Of a stretch of 64,000 nucleotides of DNA, positions 32,287 to 43,256 are shown piece after piece (position 1 is the first letter of the stretch; every line of letters starts with the position of its first letter). The position numbers and the translations under genes were made by a program. The notes under the pieces were generated by a model that was not told the origin of the DNA, did not search any database, and was given only the letters and a program-made list of their open reading frames with translations. This stretch comes from Flavobacterium supellecticarium (lineage in GTDB: Bacteria > Bacteroidota > Bacteroidia > Flavobacteriales > Flavobacteriaceae): assembly GCF_004801375.1 (NCBI RefSeq), contig NZ_SSNZ01000001.1:186001-250000 (forward strand), given 5' to 3'.

Positions 32287-34082
32287 TTAAAATACTTATC
32301 ATAAATATCTTGTCCCATCTTTCGATATTGACTGGATTTATAGCTTTTAAAAGGAAATTTATCTAATTCTGAAAGTTTTGTTTTATAATTTTCAGGAGTA
32401 TTAAGCTTATTATTTTCAATCAGCAATCTTAACACATTTAAAATTCCATTTACAAAGGTTACCGATAGTATTCCATTAGGAGATTTAGCACTATAAGTAT
32501 TCCATTTATCTTTATCTACACTATCTTTTATAGCAATAAAAATATCCCTGATTTTTGTAACAGAAAAACCAATATATTCCTCTAATAATTCGTACTCGTC
32601 TGAATCCTTATCTTTCAGCTTATTTTTATTCTCGTTATTCCAAATATAAAATATGCTGTCTGTAGATTTTTCTGCATCAAGCTTAATTAAGGGCCTAAGA
32701 CCAAAACTGACTATGGAAGCGGTTTTTATCTTTCCTTTTTCAAAACTATAGAGTTCAATACATGCTTCTAACGGCCCATTCTCATTTAATTTAGACAATA
32801 TTCTTTTACCAATTGCTATCGAAGAAAATGGACTGATCATTAATTCAATTTCTTGCTTTAATTGTGATCTAACATTTGTTTGATTTGAATTTATTTCTAA
32901 GAATAAATTAGCTTCAAATTTAAGCCTATTTTCTTTTTTTTCTTTTTTTGGAAATATTATGCCTGTAACTAGTAAATTCTGTATTTTACGAAGTCTTTTT
33001 ATAGTATTTTCATACTGGTCGTCGCCCTCGTGATATGCATATGTTCGATGTTGTCCATCAATTAATCCAATGATATTTGATTCATCATTTATAATAATTT
33101 GGGTAGGAGTAACTTTGGTTTTGGAATTAGAGGATATGAATTGACCATCTTCATTAATCTCTAATTCTTGCCCCTCATCATCTAACAATTTTATTTTATC
33201 TTCTGAAATAGTAGAAATTATATTATTAATAAAAACTCTTCCCCTTTCAGAGAGATACTTCCGCATTCCAGTAATCTTCTTTCCTTCGAACATTCTTTGA
33301 TAATATCCAATGTTCTGCTTTTCCCTCCATCCTTCTTGCCTTAACACGAATGACCTTCTAATTAATGAATCTGCATCGATATAAAACGAAACAATTTTAT
33401 ATCCATTTTTAAAAGAGCTTTTTTCTTCTGGTAAGATGTGACCTAGATATTTGTTCGTTTGTTCTTGATCACTATTTTGAATGTTGTCACCAAATTCAGC
33501 AAATGGAAGATTTATGAAATCGCAGAACTCATGTTTAGAAGACTTTTTAATAACCTTGGTCAAACTTTTAAAATATTGAACAATGTGGTAATCAAAAAAT
33601 ATAACACCTGGAGCATTTATTTTATGCTCGTCGACAACTGAATGTTTTGAACAATATAATATTCTCAACTTTAATTCATTGATTGAGAACTTATCCTTGA
33701 TTACTTCATCATAGTACTTTTTAAATCCACTTAACTTTGGTTCCTCAATTAGGAATTCTATAAAATCTCTTTCGCTTTCTAAAACCTTATTATAAAATAG
33801 TGTTTTATTTTTTATGTGGTCGCCTGGTTTTAATTTTAATGTGTATTCTGTTATTAAAATTACGTTCTCGCAGACGAAAATATCATCCATCTCAGATGTT
33901 CTGTCTTTATAGACTATTTCCTTACCATCAACATTAGCAATTCTTTGAAATCCGATATTTTTTAAAATAGTCGTGATTTCATTACGCTGATCTCGCTGTT
34001 CCTTTCTTTGGGCTTTTACTTCAGCTGAGAGTTTTTTTCTAGGCTTTTTTTTAGAATTTTTTCTGGTCATAGATTTATTCAT
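32283..34082 (-). CDS. DGQHR-domain protein (DndB-like), partner of the DNA methyltransferase
   Basis: A 599-residue protein from the ATG at 34080-34082. The hallmark GLIDGQHRTYAYH lies near residues 339-351, with an upstream positively charged N-terminus (RKNSKKKPRKKLSAEVKAQRKEQRDQRNE) and a nuclease-like region VYKDRTSEMDDIFVCENVILITEYT (about 49-73) that could be a degenerate restriction-endonuclease fold. DGQHR proteins include DndB, the regulator of DNA phosphorothioation, and relatives in other DNA-modification systems. Its start overlaps the methyltransferase stop by eight bases, indicating coupled translation. A role in a modification-based defence system is inferred; no dnd genes are present. 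Confidence 0.82.
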   Translation of the reverse strand: MNKSMTRKNSKKKPRKKLSAEVKAQRKEQRDQRNEITTILKNIGFQRIANVDGKEIVYKDRTSEMDDIFVCENVILITEYTLKLKPGDHIKNKTLFYNKVLESERDFIEFLIEEPKLSGFKKYYDEVIKDKFSINELKLRILYCSKHSVVDEHKINAPGVIFFDYHIVQYFKSLTKVIKKSSKHEFCDFINLPFAEFGDNIQNSDQEQTNKYLGHILPEEKSSFKNGYKIVSFYIDADSLIRRSFVLRQEGWREKQNIGYYQRMFEGKKITGMRKYLSERGRVFINNIISTISEDKIKLLDDEGQELEINEDGQFISSNSKTKVTPTQIIINDESNIIGLIDGQHRTYAYHEGDDQYENTIKRLRKIQNLLVTGIIFPKKEKKENRLKFEANLFLEINSNQTNVRSQLKQEIELMISPFSSIAIGKRILSKLNENGPLEACIELYSFEKGKIKTASIVSFGLRPLIKLDAEKSTDSIFYIWNNENKNKLKDKDSDEYELLEEYIGFSVTKIRDIFIAIKDSVDKDKWNTYSAKSPNGILSVTFVNGILNVLRLLIENNKLNTPENYKTKLSELDKFPFKSYKSSQYRKMGQDIYDKYFN

Positions 34083-35337
34083 AATCACTTTCTTTCAAAT
34101 TTACACAAATCTTACTAATTACCTTAATTTTTGATGATTCTATTGGTAAACTTGAATAAGCGTATGAATTTGTTTTAGTGTACCCATAATATTTTCCTCT
34201 TTTCAACTCTTGATTATTTTTGAATTTAATTTTGGCAGTAATGCCAAATTTCGAAAAGGGTGGTTTAATTAGAATATCATTTAAGAATGTATTGAGTTCT
34301 ATATTTTCACTCATCAACAGTTCATAATCCACTTCTAATAATTTAGTTTTTTCTGTCAAAAACTTTCTTATAGTAACATAAACTTTTGCTTCAATTTCAA
34401 AATTCTCTTCAATTTTATTGACGAGTATCCTACCAAACTTTAAAGCTCTCAATTCTAAAATTCTCTTTTCAAAAAGAGTCTGATCTGAATTATCAATTAT
34501 TTTTGAATGCTCTTTTTTAAGTTTTGAATGCATTTTTTTTATGTAATCTTCGAACATATTGATATACTCAATATTTAGTTCAAATCCCACATAGTTCCTT
34601 TGCATTATTGATGACTGAAATAGCACAGATCCGCTACCTGCAAAAGGATCTAAAACTAAATCCTCTTTATCAGTACTTATTTCTATCATTGTTGCTACCA
34701 TTTCCTTTGGTAATGGGCAAAAATGCCTTACATATTGATCTCCCCAAGAACCTTGAACTGGTATTGGAAATTCCCAAATTTCGTCTAGAGCCTTACCCTT
34801 TGGATTATATCTCTCAGGATATTTTACCCACCATCTTTTTAATTGGCTCGTATCAAAATTTCGTACACGATCTTTATTGTACTTAAACTCATTAGATTTA
34901 GTGAAAAAGAGAATATATTCAAATTTTCTTTGCATAAATCCTTTCGTTGACCAAGGGACAGTTTTATCTTTTTTCCAAATTATAATATCTTGTAAAAGCC
35001 ACCCACTTTCTTTCAATTTATTAGATAAGTCAAAAGGCAAAGTCACCACCTGATTATCTCTCTTGAAAGTATCTATTATAACCCACAAACTGCCATCATT
35101 ATCAGTAATGCTATAAATACTTTCAAATATACTTTTTAAATCTTGCAAATAAAGTTCATATGTCTGTCCATAACCTACTTGGTTTTCTGACCCATAATCT
35201 TTCATGTCAAAATATGGAGGGGAAGTAATTGTGGTTTTAATTTTGATATCAGAACCAAGAAATTTTAAAATTTCTCGCGCATCATTATTAAATACTTTAT
35301 TTAGAGTTTTGTTTTTATTTTTTTTCATTTTAAACAT
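34075..35337 (-). CDS. DNA methyltransferase (TSPPY class, N4-cytosine or N6-adenine)
   Basis: A 420-residue site-specific methylase from the ATG at 35335-35337. Catalytic motif IV TSPPYFDMKDYG (near residue 40) precedes the AdoMet motif I DPFAGSGSVLFQ (near 230), the beta-class order; TSPPY often means N4-cytosine. The region between carries EIWEFPIPVQG and the target-recognition part. A C-terminal extension of about 150 residues has no recognizable motif. The gene is coupled to the DGQHR gene downstream, and no restriction gene with a clear nuclease motif is adjacent. It may protect element DNA or label self in a defence system; recognition sequence unknown. Confidence 0.9.
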   Translation of the reverse strand: MFKMKKNKNKTLNKVFNNDAREILKFLGSDIKIKTTITSPPYFDMKDYGSENQVGYGQTYELYLQDLKSIFESIYSITDNDGSLWVIIDTFKRDNQVVTLPFDLSNKLKESGWLLQDIIIWKKDKTVPWSTKGFMQRKFEYILFFTKSNEFKYNKDRVRNFDTSQLKRWWVKYPERYNPKGKALDEIWEFPIPVQGSWGDQYVRHFCPLPKEMVATMIEISTDKEDLVLDPFAGSGSVLFQSSIMQRNYVGFELNIEYINMFEDYIKKMHSKLKKEHSKIIDNSDQTLFEKRILELRALKFGRILVNKIEENFEIEAKVYVTIRKFLTEKTKLLEVDYELLMSENIELNTFLNDILIKPPFSKFGITAKIKFKNNQELKRGKYYGYTKTNSYAYSSLPIESSKIKVISKICVNLKESDYE

Positions 35338-35488
35338 CGTATGCAAAGATTCTTACGTATCTATATAAGCACAATAATACAACAATAATCCCAATAATAA
35401 TCAAGATTTAAAAAGCTAATCATCAATTGTTTAAGTAAATAATGCAAATCTTAAATATGACAAATACCTCATTGTGTTGAGCAAAATA

Positions 35489-36703
35489 CTAGCCAATAAC
35501 TGCTTTAAGTGCCTCGTCTGCATCTTTATAAATAAAAGCAGACTGATAGCCGATCGTGGTTCTGACATCGCTATGACGATAAAGTTTTTGCAACATTTGG
35601 ATCGGCACTTTGTCACCCGCCAAAGTAGCAAAAGTATGGCGGGCAATATGGGTAGTCAATTTCCCCTCGATCTTCGCTACAGGCGTAATGTATTCAGTCA
35701 AGAGTTTATTGCACCTGTTGACCGCTAAAAAGATTTCTTCCTTGATTTTAAATGTGTCTTTCAGATCAATTCCTTTCAGGTCGGCAAAGATAAAATCATC
35801 CTCTGACGTTTTCAGGTGTTCATATTTTTGCAAAATCTGCCATGCCTTATCAGGCACGATCAACGAGCCGGACTTGTTGTTTTTTCCCATTGTATAGTAT
35901 AAACGGTTATTTTGAAAATCAGACCATTTCAGACGCAACACGTCTGATATGCGCATTCCTGCAAAATAAAAGGATGTAAGCCATTTATTGCGGGCATCAT
36001 CCCATTTGGGATTATCAAGCTCTACCGCTTCAAGCTTAGCTACGTCCTCTGCACTTAATCCGCGCTTGGTGGTTTCAGGCAGCTTGATAGCGATTTTTTC
36101 AGTGCTATTGCCGAAAGGATAATATTTTTGATCAAGTGCACCCTCCTTGATAGCCTGATTGAAAACGGCTCGGATCACCATTAAGTAGTTGGCAATCGTT
36201 CTATCGCTTAGTTTTCGTTCAGATTTTAGGTGTACTTTAAAGCGTTCTATCAATCCGACATTAATATCAGAAAAGGCAATGTCGCTACCGTTCAGAAATT
36301 CCCTGAAATATTTCACACGGGCTTTATCGGCGTTGTAGCAGTTAAAATTTCCTGCATCCTGCATCCGCTGTAGATAAATTGCGGCCTGTGCAAAATAGGT
36401 CGCCCCGCCTTTAGGCTTTATCTTTTGCTTGATCGCCCGTACCGAAACTTCATCTTTCAGGGTTTCGGCTTCAAGCGACTTGTCACTGGCTGCCGCTTTT
36501 TTGGCAAGGATAAAATTGTTTAGGCGTTTAGAATTGGGGTGCGAGGATTTAACGCGCTGTTCGGCTTCAATCCATTCTTCTGGTTTGAGATTGTAACCGA
36601 GGTGGATAAAAGAAGTTTTTCTATCTTTGGTAATACGAATAGCGAGGGGATAAGTACCGTCTTTGTTTGCTTTCTTTCGCAAAACAACTTTGATTGTAGC
36701 CAT
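35489..36703 (-). CDS. Tyrosine integrase of the element
   Basis: A 404-residue site-specific recombinase with the Bacteroidota integrase plan: N-terminal Arm domain (MATIKVVLRKKANKDGTYPLAIRITKDRK), core-binding SAM-like domain (about 110-205) and catalytic domain with Arg in AGMRISDVLRLKWSDF, HIARHTFATL, LYRHSDVRTT and the Tyr in GYQSAF. It lies 162 bases inside the right attachment repeat and reads inward. Its promoter (TATCTTTG at 36729-36736) overlaps the arm-type repeat, so the integrase may limit its own expression. It most likely catalyses insertion at tRNA-Val. Confidence 0.93.
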   Translation of the reverse strand: MATIKVVLRKKANKDGTYPLAIRITKDRKTSFIHLGYNLKPEEWIEAEQRVKSSHPNSKRLNNFILAKKAAASDKSLEAETLKDEVSVRAIKQKIKPKGGATYFAQAAIYLQRMQDAGNFNCYNADKARVKYFREFLNGSDIAFSDINVGLIERFKVHLKSERKLSDRTIANYLMVIRAVFNQAIKEGALDQKYYPFGNSTEKIAIKLPETTKRGLSAEDVAKLEAVELDNPKWDDARNKWLTSFYFAGMRISDVLRLKWSDFQNNRLYYTMGKNNKSGSLIVPDKAWQILQKYEHLKTSEDDFIFADLKGIDLKDTFKIKEEIFLAVNRCNKLLTEYITPVAKIEGKLTTHIARHTFATLAGDKVPIQMLQKLYRHSDVRTTIGYQSAFIYKDADEALKAVIG

Positions 36704-36728
36704 ATTGCATGGAGTTTTAACTTCAATA

Positions 36729-36762
36729 CAAAGATACGAAATTGGTACAACATAGGTACAAC
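36729..36762 (-). promoter_or_regulatory. Integrase promoter overlapping an arm-type repeat
   Basis: On the minus strand a -7 box TATCTTTG (36729-36736) is preceded by a TTG 22 bases upstream that lies in the GGTACAAC repeat. Integrase binding there could repress transcription; this is inference. Confidence 0.6.
36742..36762 (+). repeat. Right integrase arm-type repeat
   Basis: GGTACAACATAGGTACAAC at 36744-36762, identical and in the same orientation as 10691-10709, 102 bases from the right attachment repeat. Confidence 0.65.
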
Positions 36763-36864
36763 AATATGTGTTTTTTTGTGACTTTTTCTAAAATGATATT
36801 TTTACAAATATCAGTAAATAAAGGAGTTTTAGAACATATTAAACCATATTGACACATAAAATGA

Positions 36865-36888
36865 GGGTTCGAACCCCTCATCGCCCAC
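36865..36888 (+). repeat. Right attachment repeat (attR)
   Basis: A 24-base copy of the tRNA-Val 3' end, identical to 10619-10642. No tRNA body precedes it. It is followed by the terminator that the tRNA must have had before insertion. Confidence 0.93.
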
Positions 36889-36897
36889 AACTTTTAA

Positions 36898-36925
36898 AAC
36901 TCCAACAGAAATGTTGGAGTTTTTT
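36898..36925 (+). terminator. Original terminator of tRNA-Val copy 1, displaced by the element
   Basis: AACTCCAACA-GAAA-TGTTGGAGTT followed by T-run. The second tRNA-Val has a very similar hairpin (TCCAACAT/ATGTTGGA) at the same distance, which supports this reading. Confidence 0.85.
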
Positions 36926-37212
36926 GTTTTATGTCTTTTGATACAACTAAATTACTCGCTCATCAATGAGGGGATTATACAGGTGTAAAGTGCTGTATTT
37001 TAGCTTGAATCGTTTTAATATAGTAGTATAAGATGCCTGATTTGTAAGTTTTAATGTTGCGATTTGACAGTAATTAATATAGCTCGGAAAATCTATATTA
37101 TTGACTTTTTATATTTTGGTTTTCAATAAATAAAAATTGAAACATATTTTAAAAGTATCCTCTGGATAATAAAAATTAATAATAAATTTATCCTGAATTT
37201 TATTTTTTTAAA
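36926..37212. other. AT-rich spacer right of the element
   Basis: With the attachment repeat and terminator just before it, this is a gene gap of more than 300 bases. I see no open frame, no complete promoter pair and no repeat worth naming; the last 100 bases are almost only A and T. Confidence 0.5.
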
Positions 37213-37965
37213 ATGATTAAAAAGGCTTATATTCAAGAATATGGGAATCGTAAAACGGAACCTGAATTTGAAGGGGTAAAAAAGGTTTTGGAATCAAGAG
37301 GGATTGACTGTGAGTTTTTTACGATCAAACGCCTTCTACGTGATCAGTTGCAGATTAATAGAGAAACTTTTGTAGTTGGTGATCACATCAGTATGTCACA
37401 TATTTTCAAAAAACGAAGCACCCAGTTACCATCATCATATCCTGAAAGCCTAAGAAAATATCTAAAGAGAAATATTTGGGAAACGACTGTAAGAAAATTA
37501 ATAATGAATGGTAACGATGATTTAATTAATGTTTTCGTGAAACCGAAATCTAAAGCCAAACTTTTCACCGGTTTTGTGATCCAATCGAATTATGATCTTC
37601 TCCGTTTGGAATCGCTTCCCAAAGAGACCGAATTATTCTGTTCACCTGTCGTAGAATGGCTTTCCGAATTTCGAGTTTTTGTTAATGAATCTGAAATAGT
37701 AGGGATAAAAAATTACAGTGGAAATGAAACTATCCAATTGAATATGGATACAGTAGAGACAGCTATTAAAGAGTTTGAAAATTCAAATGAAAGAACAAGT
37801 GGTTATGGAATTGATTTTGGAATTCTGAAAAACGGAGAAACTGCTTTGGTAGAGTGGAATGATGGTTTTGCGTTAGGTTCTTATGGTTTAGAAAAAGAAA
37901 TTTATACGGATTTGATCTTGAAAAGATGGGAGGAAATTACACAATGTGATAAATTGAATTCATAA
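37213..37965 (+). CDS. ATP-grasp domain protein (DUF4343-like)
   Basis: A 250-residue cytoplasmic protein. The C-terminal half carries ATP-grasp features: LINVFVKPKSKAKLFTGFVI, VEWLSEFRVFVNESEIVGIKNYSGN and GYGIDFGILKNGETALVEWNDGFALGSYGL, with acidic/Asn metal ligands (Asp, Glu, Asn) in the last segment. This matches the DUF4343 ATP-grasp group, enzymes that ligate a carboxylate to an amine or thiol via an acyl phosphate. The partner substrates are unknown. It stands alone next to the element's right end, in a run of small accessory genes. Confidence 0.8.
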   Translation: MIKKAYIQEYGNRKTEPEFEGVKKVLESRGIDCEFFTIKRLLRDQLQINRETFVVGDHISMSHIFKKRSTQLPSSYPESLRKYLKRNIWETTVRKLIMNGNDDLINVFVKPKSKAKLFTGFVIQSNYDLLRLESLPKETELFCSPVVEWLSEFRVFVNESEIVGIKNYSGNETIQLNMDTVETAIKEFENSNERTSGYGIDFGILKNGETALVEWNDGFALGSYGLEKEIYTDLILKRWEEITQCDKLNS

Positions 37966-38026
37966 ACTCTACCAAGTTTCAATTATTATAAAACCATAGG
38001 ATAATATACTACTATTTTGATAACTT

Positions 38027-38578
38027 ATGAATAGAATAAAAGCGTTTTTGGATAACTTAATTCAAACAGACTGGGTCCGTTTTAATAAAATGGACAATGG
38101 ATTAAAGCAATCGGAAGTATACAACGAAATTTTAGATGATTTTAAAAAGTTAGTTCGAATTGAAGCCGAAAACGAAAATTTCAATTTTAGTGAATTGTAT
38201 GTGTTACTAAAGTCATACCAAAATGACATTTCAGAATTACCGTTTATGGGGAAATTCTACATTTTAGTCAACCCGCGTTTGCTAACCGGACAACTAACAA
38301 AAATTGTAGAAGAAATAGAATTTCATTTGGCAAAAAAGAAAGCTAAAGAGGCGGTTTGCGATTGTGAAATCAAATACAGATACAATCAAATACCTACTGA
38401 AGCGCATTTGATTAAAGTAGGTTTCGGTTGTGATGGCTATTACAATTACATAATTTATGAATGCTCCAAGTGTAGTTTTAAATGGAGTTCCTATATAAGT
38501 GACGATGCTACAGGAAATACAGTATTTGAAAAATGGAATGAAAAAGAGTTTCCCAATAATAATAGCTATTGTAATTAA
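38027..38578 (+). CDS. Hypothetical protein with C-terminal Cys cluster
   Basis: A 183-residue soluble protein. The first 110 residues are helical (AFLDNLIQTDWVRFNKMDNGLKQSEVYNEILDDFKKLVRIEA). The last 70 contain CDCEIKYRYN and YECSKCSFKWSSYISDD, so three or four cysteines that could bind zinc, followed by GNTVFEKWNEKEF. I do not recognise a named family; similar single-gene proteins occur in accessory or immunity-gene clusters in Bacteroidota. It lies 61 bases after the ATP-grasp gene on the same strand. Confidence 0.62.
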   Translation: MNRIKAFLDNLIQTDWVRFNKMDNGLKQSEVYNEILDDFKKLVRIEAENENFNFSELYVLLKSYQNDISELPFMGKFYILVNPRLLTGQLTKIVEEIEFHLAKKKAKEAVCDCEIKYRYNQIPTEAHLIKVGFGCDGYYNYIIYECSKCSFKWSSYISDDATGNTVFEKWNEKEFPNNNSYCN

Positions 38579-38699
38579 CAGCTGATGAAGTTGTACATCT
38601 CATAGTAAATGCGTTACGAACAAAATAAAGCGAGCTATTTAAATCTGTAAATTGTTAGCGGTAATCAATCACAAAATACGCCACACTAAAAAATCAGAT

Positions 38700-39122
38700 A
38701 TGAAGTCAGATAATTATTCCATTACTAAAAATAAACTAGAAAAGGAAATCTTAAAACGGACTTCCTATATGAACAATGCAAAATGGTTTAAATTCTTTTC
38801 AGCAATTGAGAAAGAAAAAATTATAATCCATTCGGCATGCATCAAATTCCTACTGACTGACCGAAAATATACATTCCATTTTGGTGGATTTGACAAAACA
38901 GGTTTTGGCGACGTGAGTGAATTAGGCCCCTTTACATTCAAAGAAATAGAATGGATAACAATTCCAGCAAAACACGAAATAGAGCGTTGGAACAGGAATG
39001 AAAAACTGACATCCGAAGTTATTGCCCAACCAATAGATCAACTTGAAAAAATCTTAAATCTTTTGGGACAATTTGAGTATGATATAACGGAAGACGGACT
39101 AAAAATCTACGGATATAAATAG
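38700..39122 (+). CDS. Hypothetical protein, possible immunity-type gene
   Basis: A 140-residue soluble protein from the ATG at 38700 (MKSDNYSITKNKLEKEI); an upstream TTG start at 38652 is less likely. Strand-rich centre: KIIIHSACIKFLLTDRKYTFHFGGFDKTGFGDVSELGPFTFKEIEWITIP. No catalytic motif or signal is visible and no family is recognised. Small acidic, single-domain genes in series like 38027-40001 are typical of toxin-immunity arrays or gene-capture regions, but no toxin is adjacent. Confidence 0.6.
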   Translation: MKSDNYSITKNKLEKEILKRTSYMNNAKWFKFFSAIEKEKIIIHSACIKFLLTDRKYTFHFGGFDKTGFGDVSELGPFTFKEIEWITIPAKHEIERWNRNEKLTSEVIAQPIDQLEKILNLLGQFEYDITEDGLKIYGYK

Positions 39123-39170
39123 CTGTAAAACAGACTGTCAACGTATTAGAAATCGTATAAAAAGCAATTT

Positions 39171-39548
39171 ATGAATACAACACTTCTCAACAAACAAAAA
39201 ATTATAGCAATTGAAAGTCAGCTTCTCGAAGCGATGAAGAGTAGCAATATTGAAATCCTGGATCAATTGCTTCATGATGATTTGCTTTTTGTTCTTCCCG
39301 GCGGTGACGTCATTACCAAGCAAATGGATTTGGAAACGCACCAATCCGGAAACCTGGTTTTAGAAGAAATCATTTCATCAATAGATGCCATAACACAAAT
39401 CGGTGAAAACGTAGTGGTTACGTTGTCTTCTAAGATTAAAGGGAAAATGTCGGAGCAGCACTTCGAAGGGAATTTTCGTTATCTACGGGTTTGGAAACTA
39501 TTCGATGATCAACTAAAAGTTATAGCCGGAAGTTGTACTGCCCTATAA
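39171..39548 (+). CDS. DUF4440/SnoaL-like (NTF2 fold) protein
   Basis: A 125-residue protein with the NTF2-like pattern: a long first helix (KIIAIESQLLEAMKSSNIEILDQLLHDDLLFVLPGGDVIT) and curved strands (NVVVTLSSKIKGKMSEQHFEGNFRYLRVWKLFDDQLKVIAGSCTAL). DUF4440 proteins bind small ligands or act as simple isomerase-like enzymes; the role here is unknown. It is followed six bases later by 39555 and may be co-transcribed with it. Confidence 0.78.
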   Translation: MNTTLLNKQKIIAIESQLLEAMKSSNIEILDQLLHDDLLFVLPGGDVITKQMDLETHQSGNLVLEEIISSIDAITQIGENVVVTLSSKIKGKMSEQHFEGNFRYLRVWKLFDDQLKVIAGSCTAL

Positions 39549-39554
39549 AATAGC

Positions 39555-40001
39555 ATGAGAAAAATTACAATAGATGATGCGGTCTATTTATGGAAAAGAG
39601 AGCATCTTCATCTAACAACAGACGAACACTTTAAATGCATTGAAAAGGTTGTGCTTTATCTTGAAGGATATAAAAAATCGCCGCTTCAATTATTATTTCG
39701 GGAAGAGGATAATTTAAAGGTTATAACCGATATCGAAAAAGAAAAATGGTGCGTCGGTTATCCGGATGACGGCGTGATTTGGTTGTGCAAAAAACAACCT
39801 TTTTTAGCGGATAACGAACCGAACTCCGATAATCAGGAGCAAACGATTGAAATCAATTTGAATCGTCCGGCTGTTATTACTGCGTTGATCCGATATTTTC
39901 TTCAAACCGATTGGAATCCTAAACAAAGTACAAGACCCTATATAATTGAAGATGCGTTGCAATTTCTGGAGATAATTGTATTGCCAAAAGGTATAAAATG
40001 A
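39555..40001 (+). CDS. Hypothetical protein following the DUF4440 gene
   Basis: A 148-residue soluble, mildly acidic protein. It contains KEKWCVGYPDDGVIWLCKKQPF with two Cys and a C-terminal helix pair (AVITALIRYFLQTDWNPKQSTRPYIIEDALQFLEIIVLPKG). No family is recognised. The six-base gap suggests an operon with the DUF4440 gene, ended by the terminator at 40069. Confidence 0.62.
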   Translation: MRKITIDDAVYLWKREHLHLTTDEHFKCIEKVVLYLEGYKKSPLQLLFREEDNLKVITDIEKEKWCVGYPDDGVIWLCKKQPFLADNEPNSDNQEQTIEINLNRPAVITALIRYFLQTDWNPKQSTRPYIIEDALQFLEIIVLPKGIK

Positions 40002-40068
40002 GTACCGAGACTACAAGTATTTTAGGGAATAGGTCGATGGGATGTCTTCCATGCCCGGCACTTAAAAA

Positions 40069-40103
40069 AAATAACGCCATTGGAAACAATGGCGTTATTT
40101 TTT
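40069..40103 (+). terminator. Terminator between 39555 gene and katG (convergent)
   Basis: AATAACGCCATTG...CAATGGCGTTATT stem with A-run before and T-run after, suited to work in both directions. Confidence 0.85.
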
Positions 40104-40158
40104 ACATTAATAATTCTTTATAGTATACATCTTTCTTATCTGAAATGATTATGGATAA

Positions 40159-42444
<2,286 letters not shown>

Positions 42445-42642
42445 TTATTTTGATACTAATTTACAAACTAAACAAAAAGGATATTATCAGTGGCGATAAT
42501 AAATAAATCTTATTTTATAGATAAAATCTATCGAATGAATAGTAGAAAGTGCTTAATTGCTACCTTTTAGAACGTACAAGAAGGATAAGCTATAAAAAAC
42601 GGTTACGATTGTAAATAAAAAAGAACCTCCTTTCTACTATCG

Positions 42643-42999
42643 CTACTTTTGATGTTCATTTACAGTATTTACAGCTCCTTTTTCCTGCCAAAAGCCAGGC
42701 AGACTGCTTACTGTTATGATACAAAGAATGATCAAATTATCTGAGATATCTCCTAAACCAGCAGATAATATAGCAGCAACGATAAGTAAAATGGTGATAG
42801 GACTTTTAAACTGCGAAATAAACAGAATAAAGATCGAAGTATTGGTATTATTTTTAAAGTATTGGGACCATTTTTGCTTCAATCTTCGGGCGACCTCTGA
42901 ATCTTCAAACCCTTTTGGACCTACAGCGAACGTATGACAGGCTTCTTCAATACTTAAATTCCAAAAACTATTTTCGACATCAGATTTACGTGTTATCAT
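42643..42999 (-). pseudogene. Truncated Mg2+-transporting P-type ATPase (N-terminal fragment)
   Basis: The 118 residues align by eye with the N-terminus of MgtA/MgtB-type ATPases: FWNLSIEEACHTF (cation ATPase N domain), FLISQ-like QFKSPITILLIVAAILSAGLGDISDNLIILCIITVSSLPGFWQEKGAVNTVNE, which are the first two membrane helices. A full protein would continue for about 750 residues with the DKTGT phosphorylation site; here it stops after NEHQK and nothing homologous follows. It is therefore a relic, next to katG. Confidence 0.8.
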
Positions 43000-43256
43000 A
43001 CTTTATGTTTTTGATTTTCATAAAGGTAAGCCAAATTACTATAATATTTATATCAAAATGAGCGATAAAAAACGGAAACAAAGTGAGTTTCCCAAGTTAT
43101 TGAAATTCCAGTACAAGATTTGTCTCTTTTGATCAATCATACAGTAAAGCATATAGGTACAAACCACGTCACATATTTGTATCGAAATAATTTTTAACCT
43201 AAAACAGGATACCATGAAAACGTCATTTAAATTTTTAACGTACTGGTATTAATCAA
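43000..43256. other. Intergenic region with a possible 12-residue peptide
   Basis: This gap, continuing to 43328, holds a short frame at 43214-43252 (MKTSFKFLTYWY then stop) preceded by CATATTTG, one base off the -7 consensus, and followed directly by a terminator. It could be a tiny transcription unit or the remnant of a deleted gene's start. I see nothing else. Confidence 0.3.

Larger units (their letters stand above)
10619..36888. mobile_element. 26 kb integrative and mobilizable element in tRNA-Val
   Basis: It is bounded by 24-base direct repeats of the tRNA-Val 3' end (10619-10642 and 36865-36888), with a tyrosine integrase reading inward from the right end. It carries a MobF-type relaxase, a coupling ATPase, an oriT-like region, ArdC, a Toprim protein and excisionase-like proteins, but no VirB4 or Bacteroidota Tra genes. 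This fits a mobilizable element that depends on another element's secretion channel. The original tRNA terminator now lies just outside the right end at 36898-36925, and the element supplies a replacement at 10654-10686. A second integrase with an attP-like layout inside suggests composite origin. Confidence 0.9.

Noticed and set aside
32283..35337. Dnd phosphorothioation system
   Set aside because: Only a DGQHR-domain protein is present; there is no DndA, DndC, DndD or DndE. The partner is a methyltransferase.
10642..36888. Self-transmissible conjugative element
   Set aside because: No VirB4-type ATPase or channel genes were found, so it is called mobilizable rather than conjugative.
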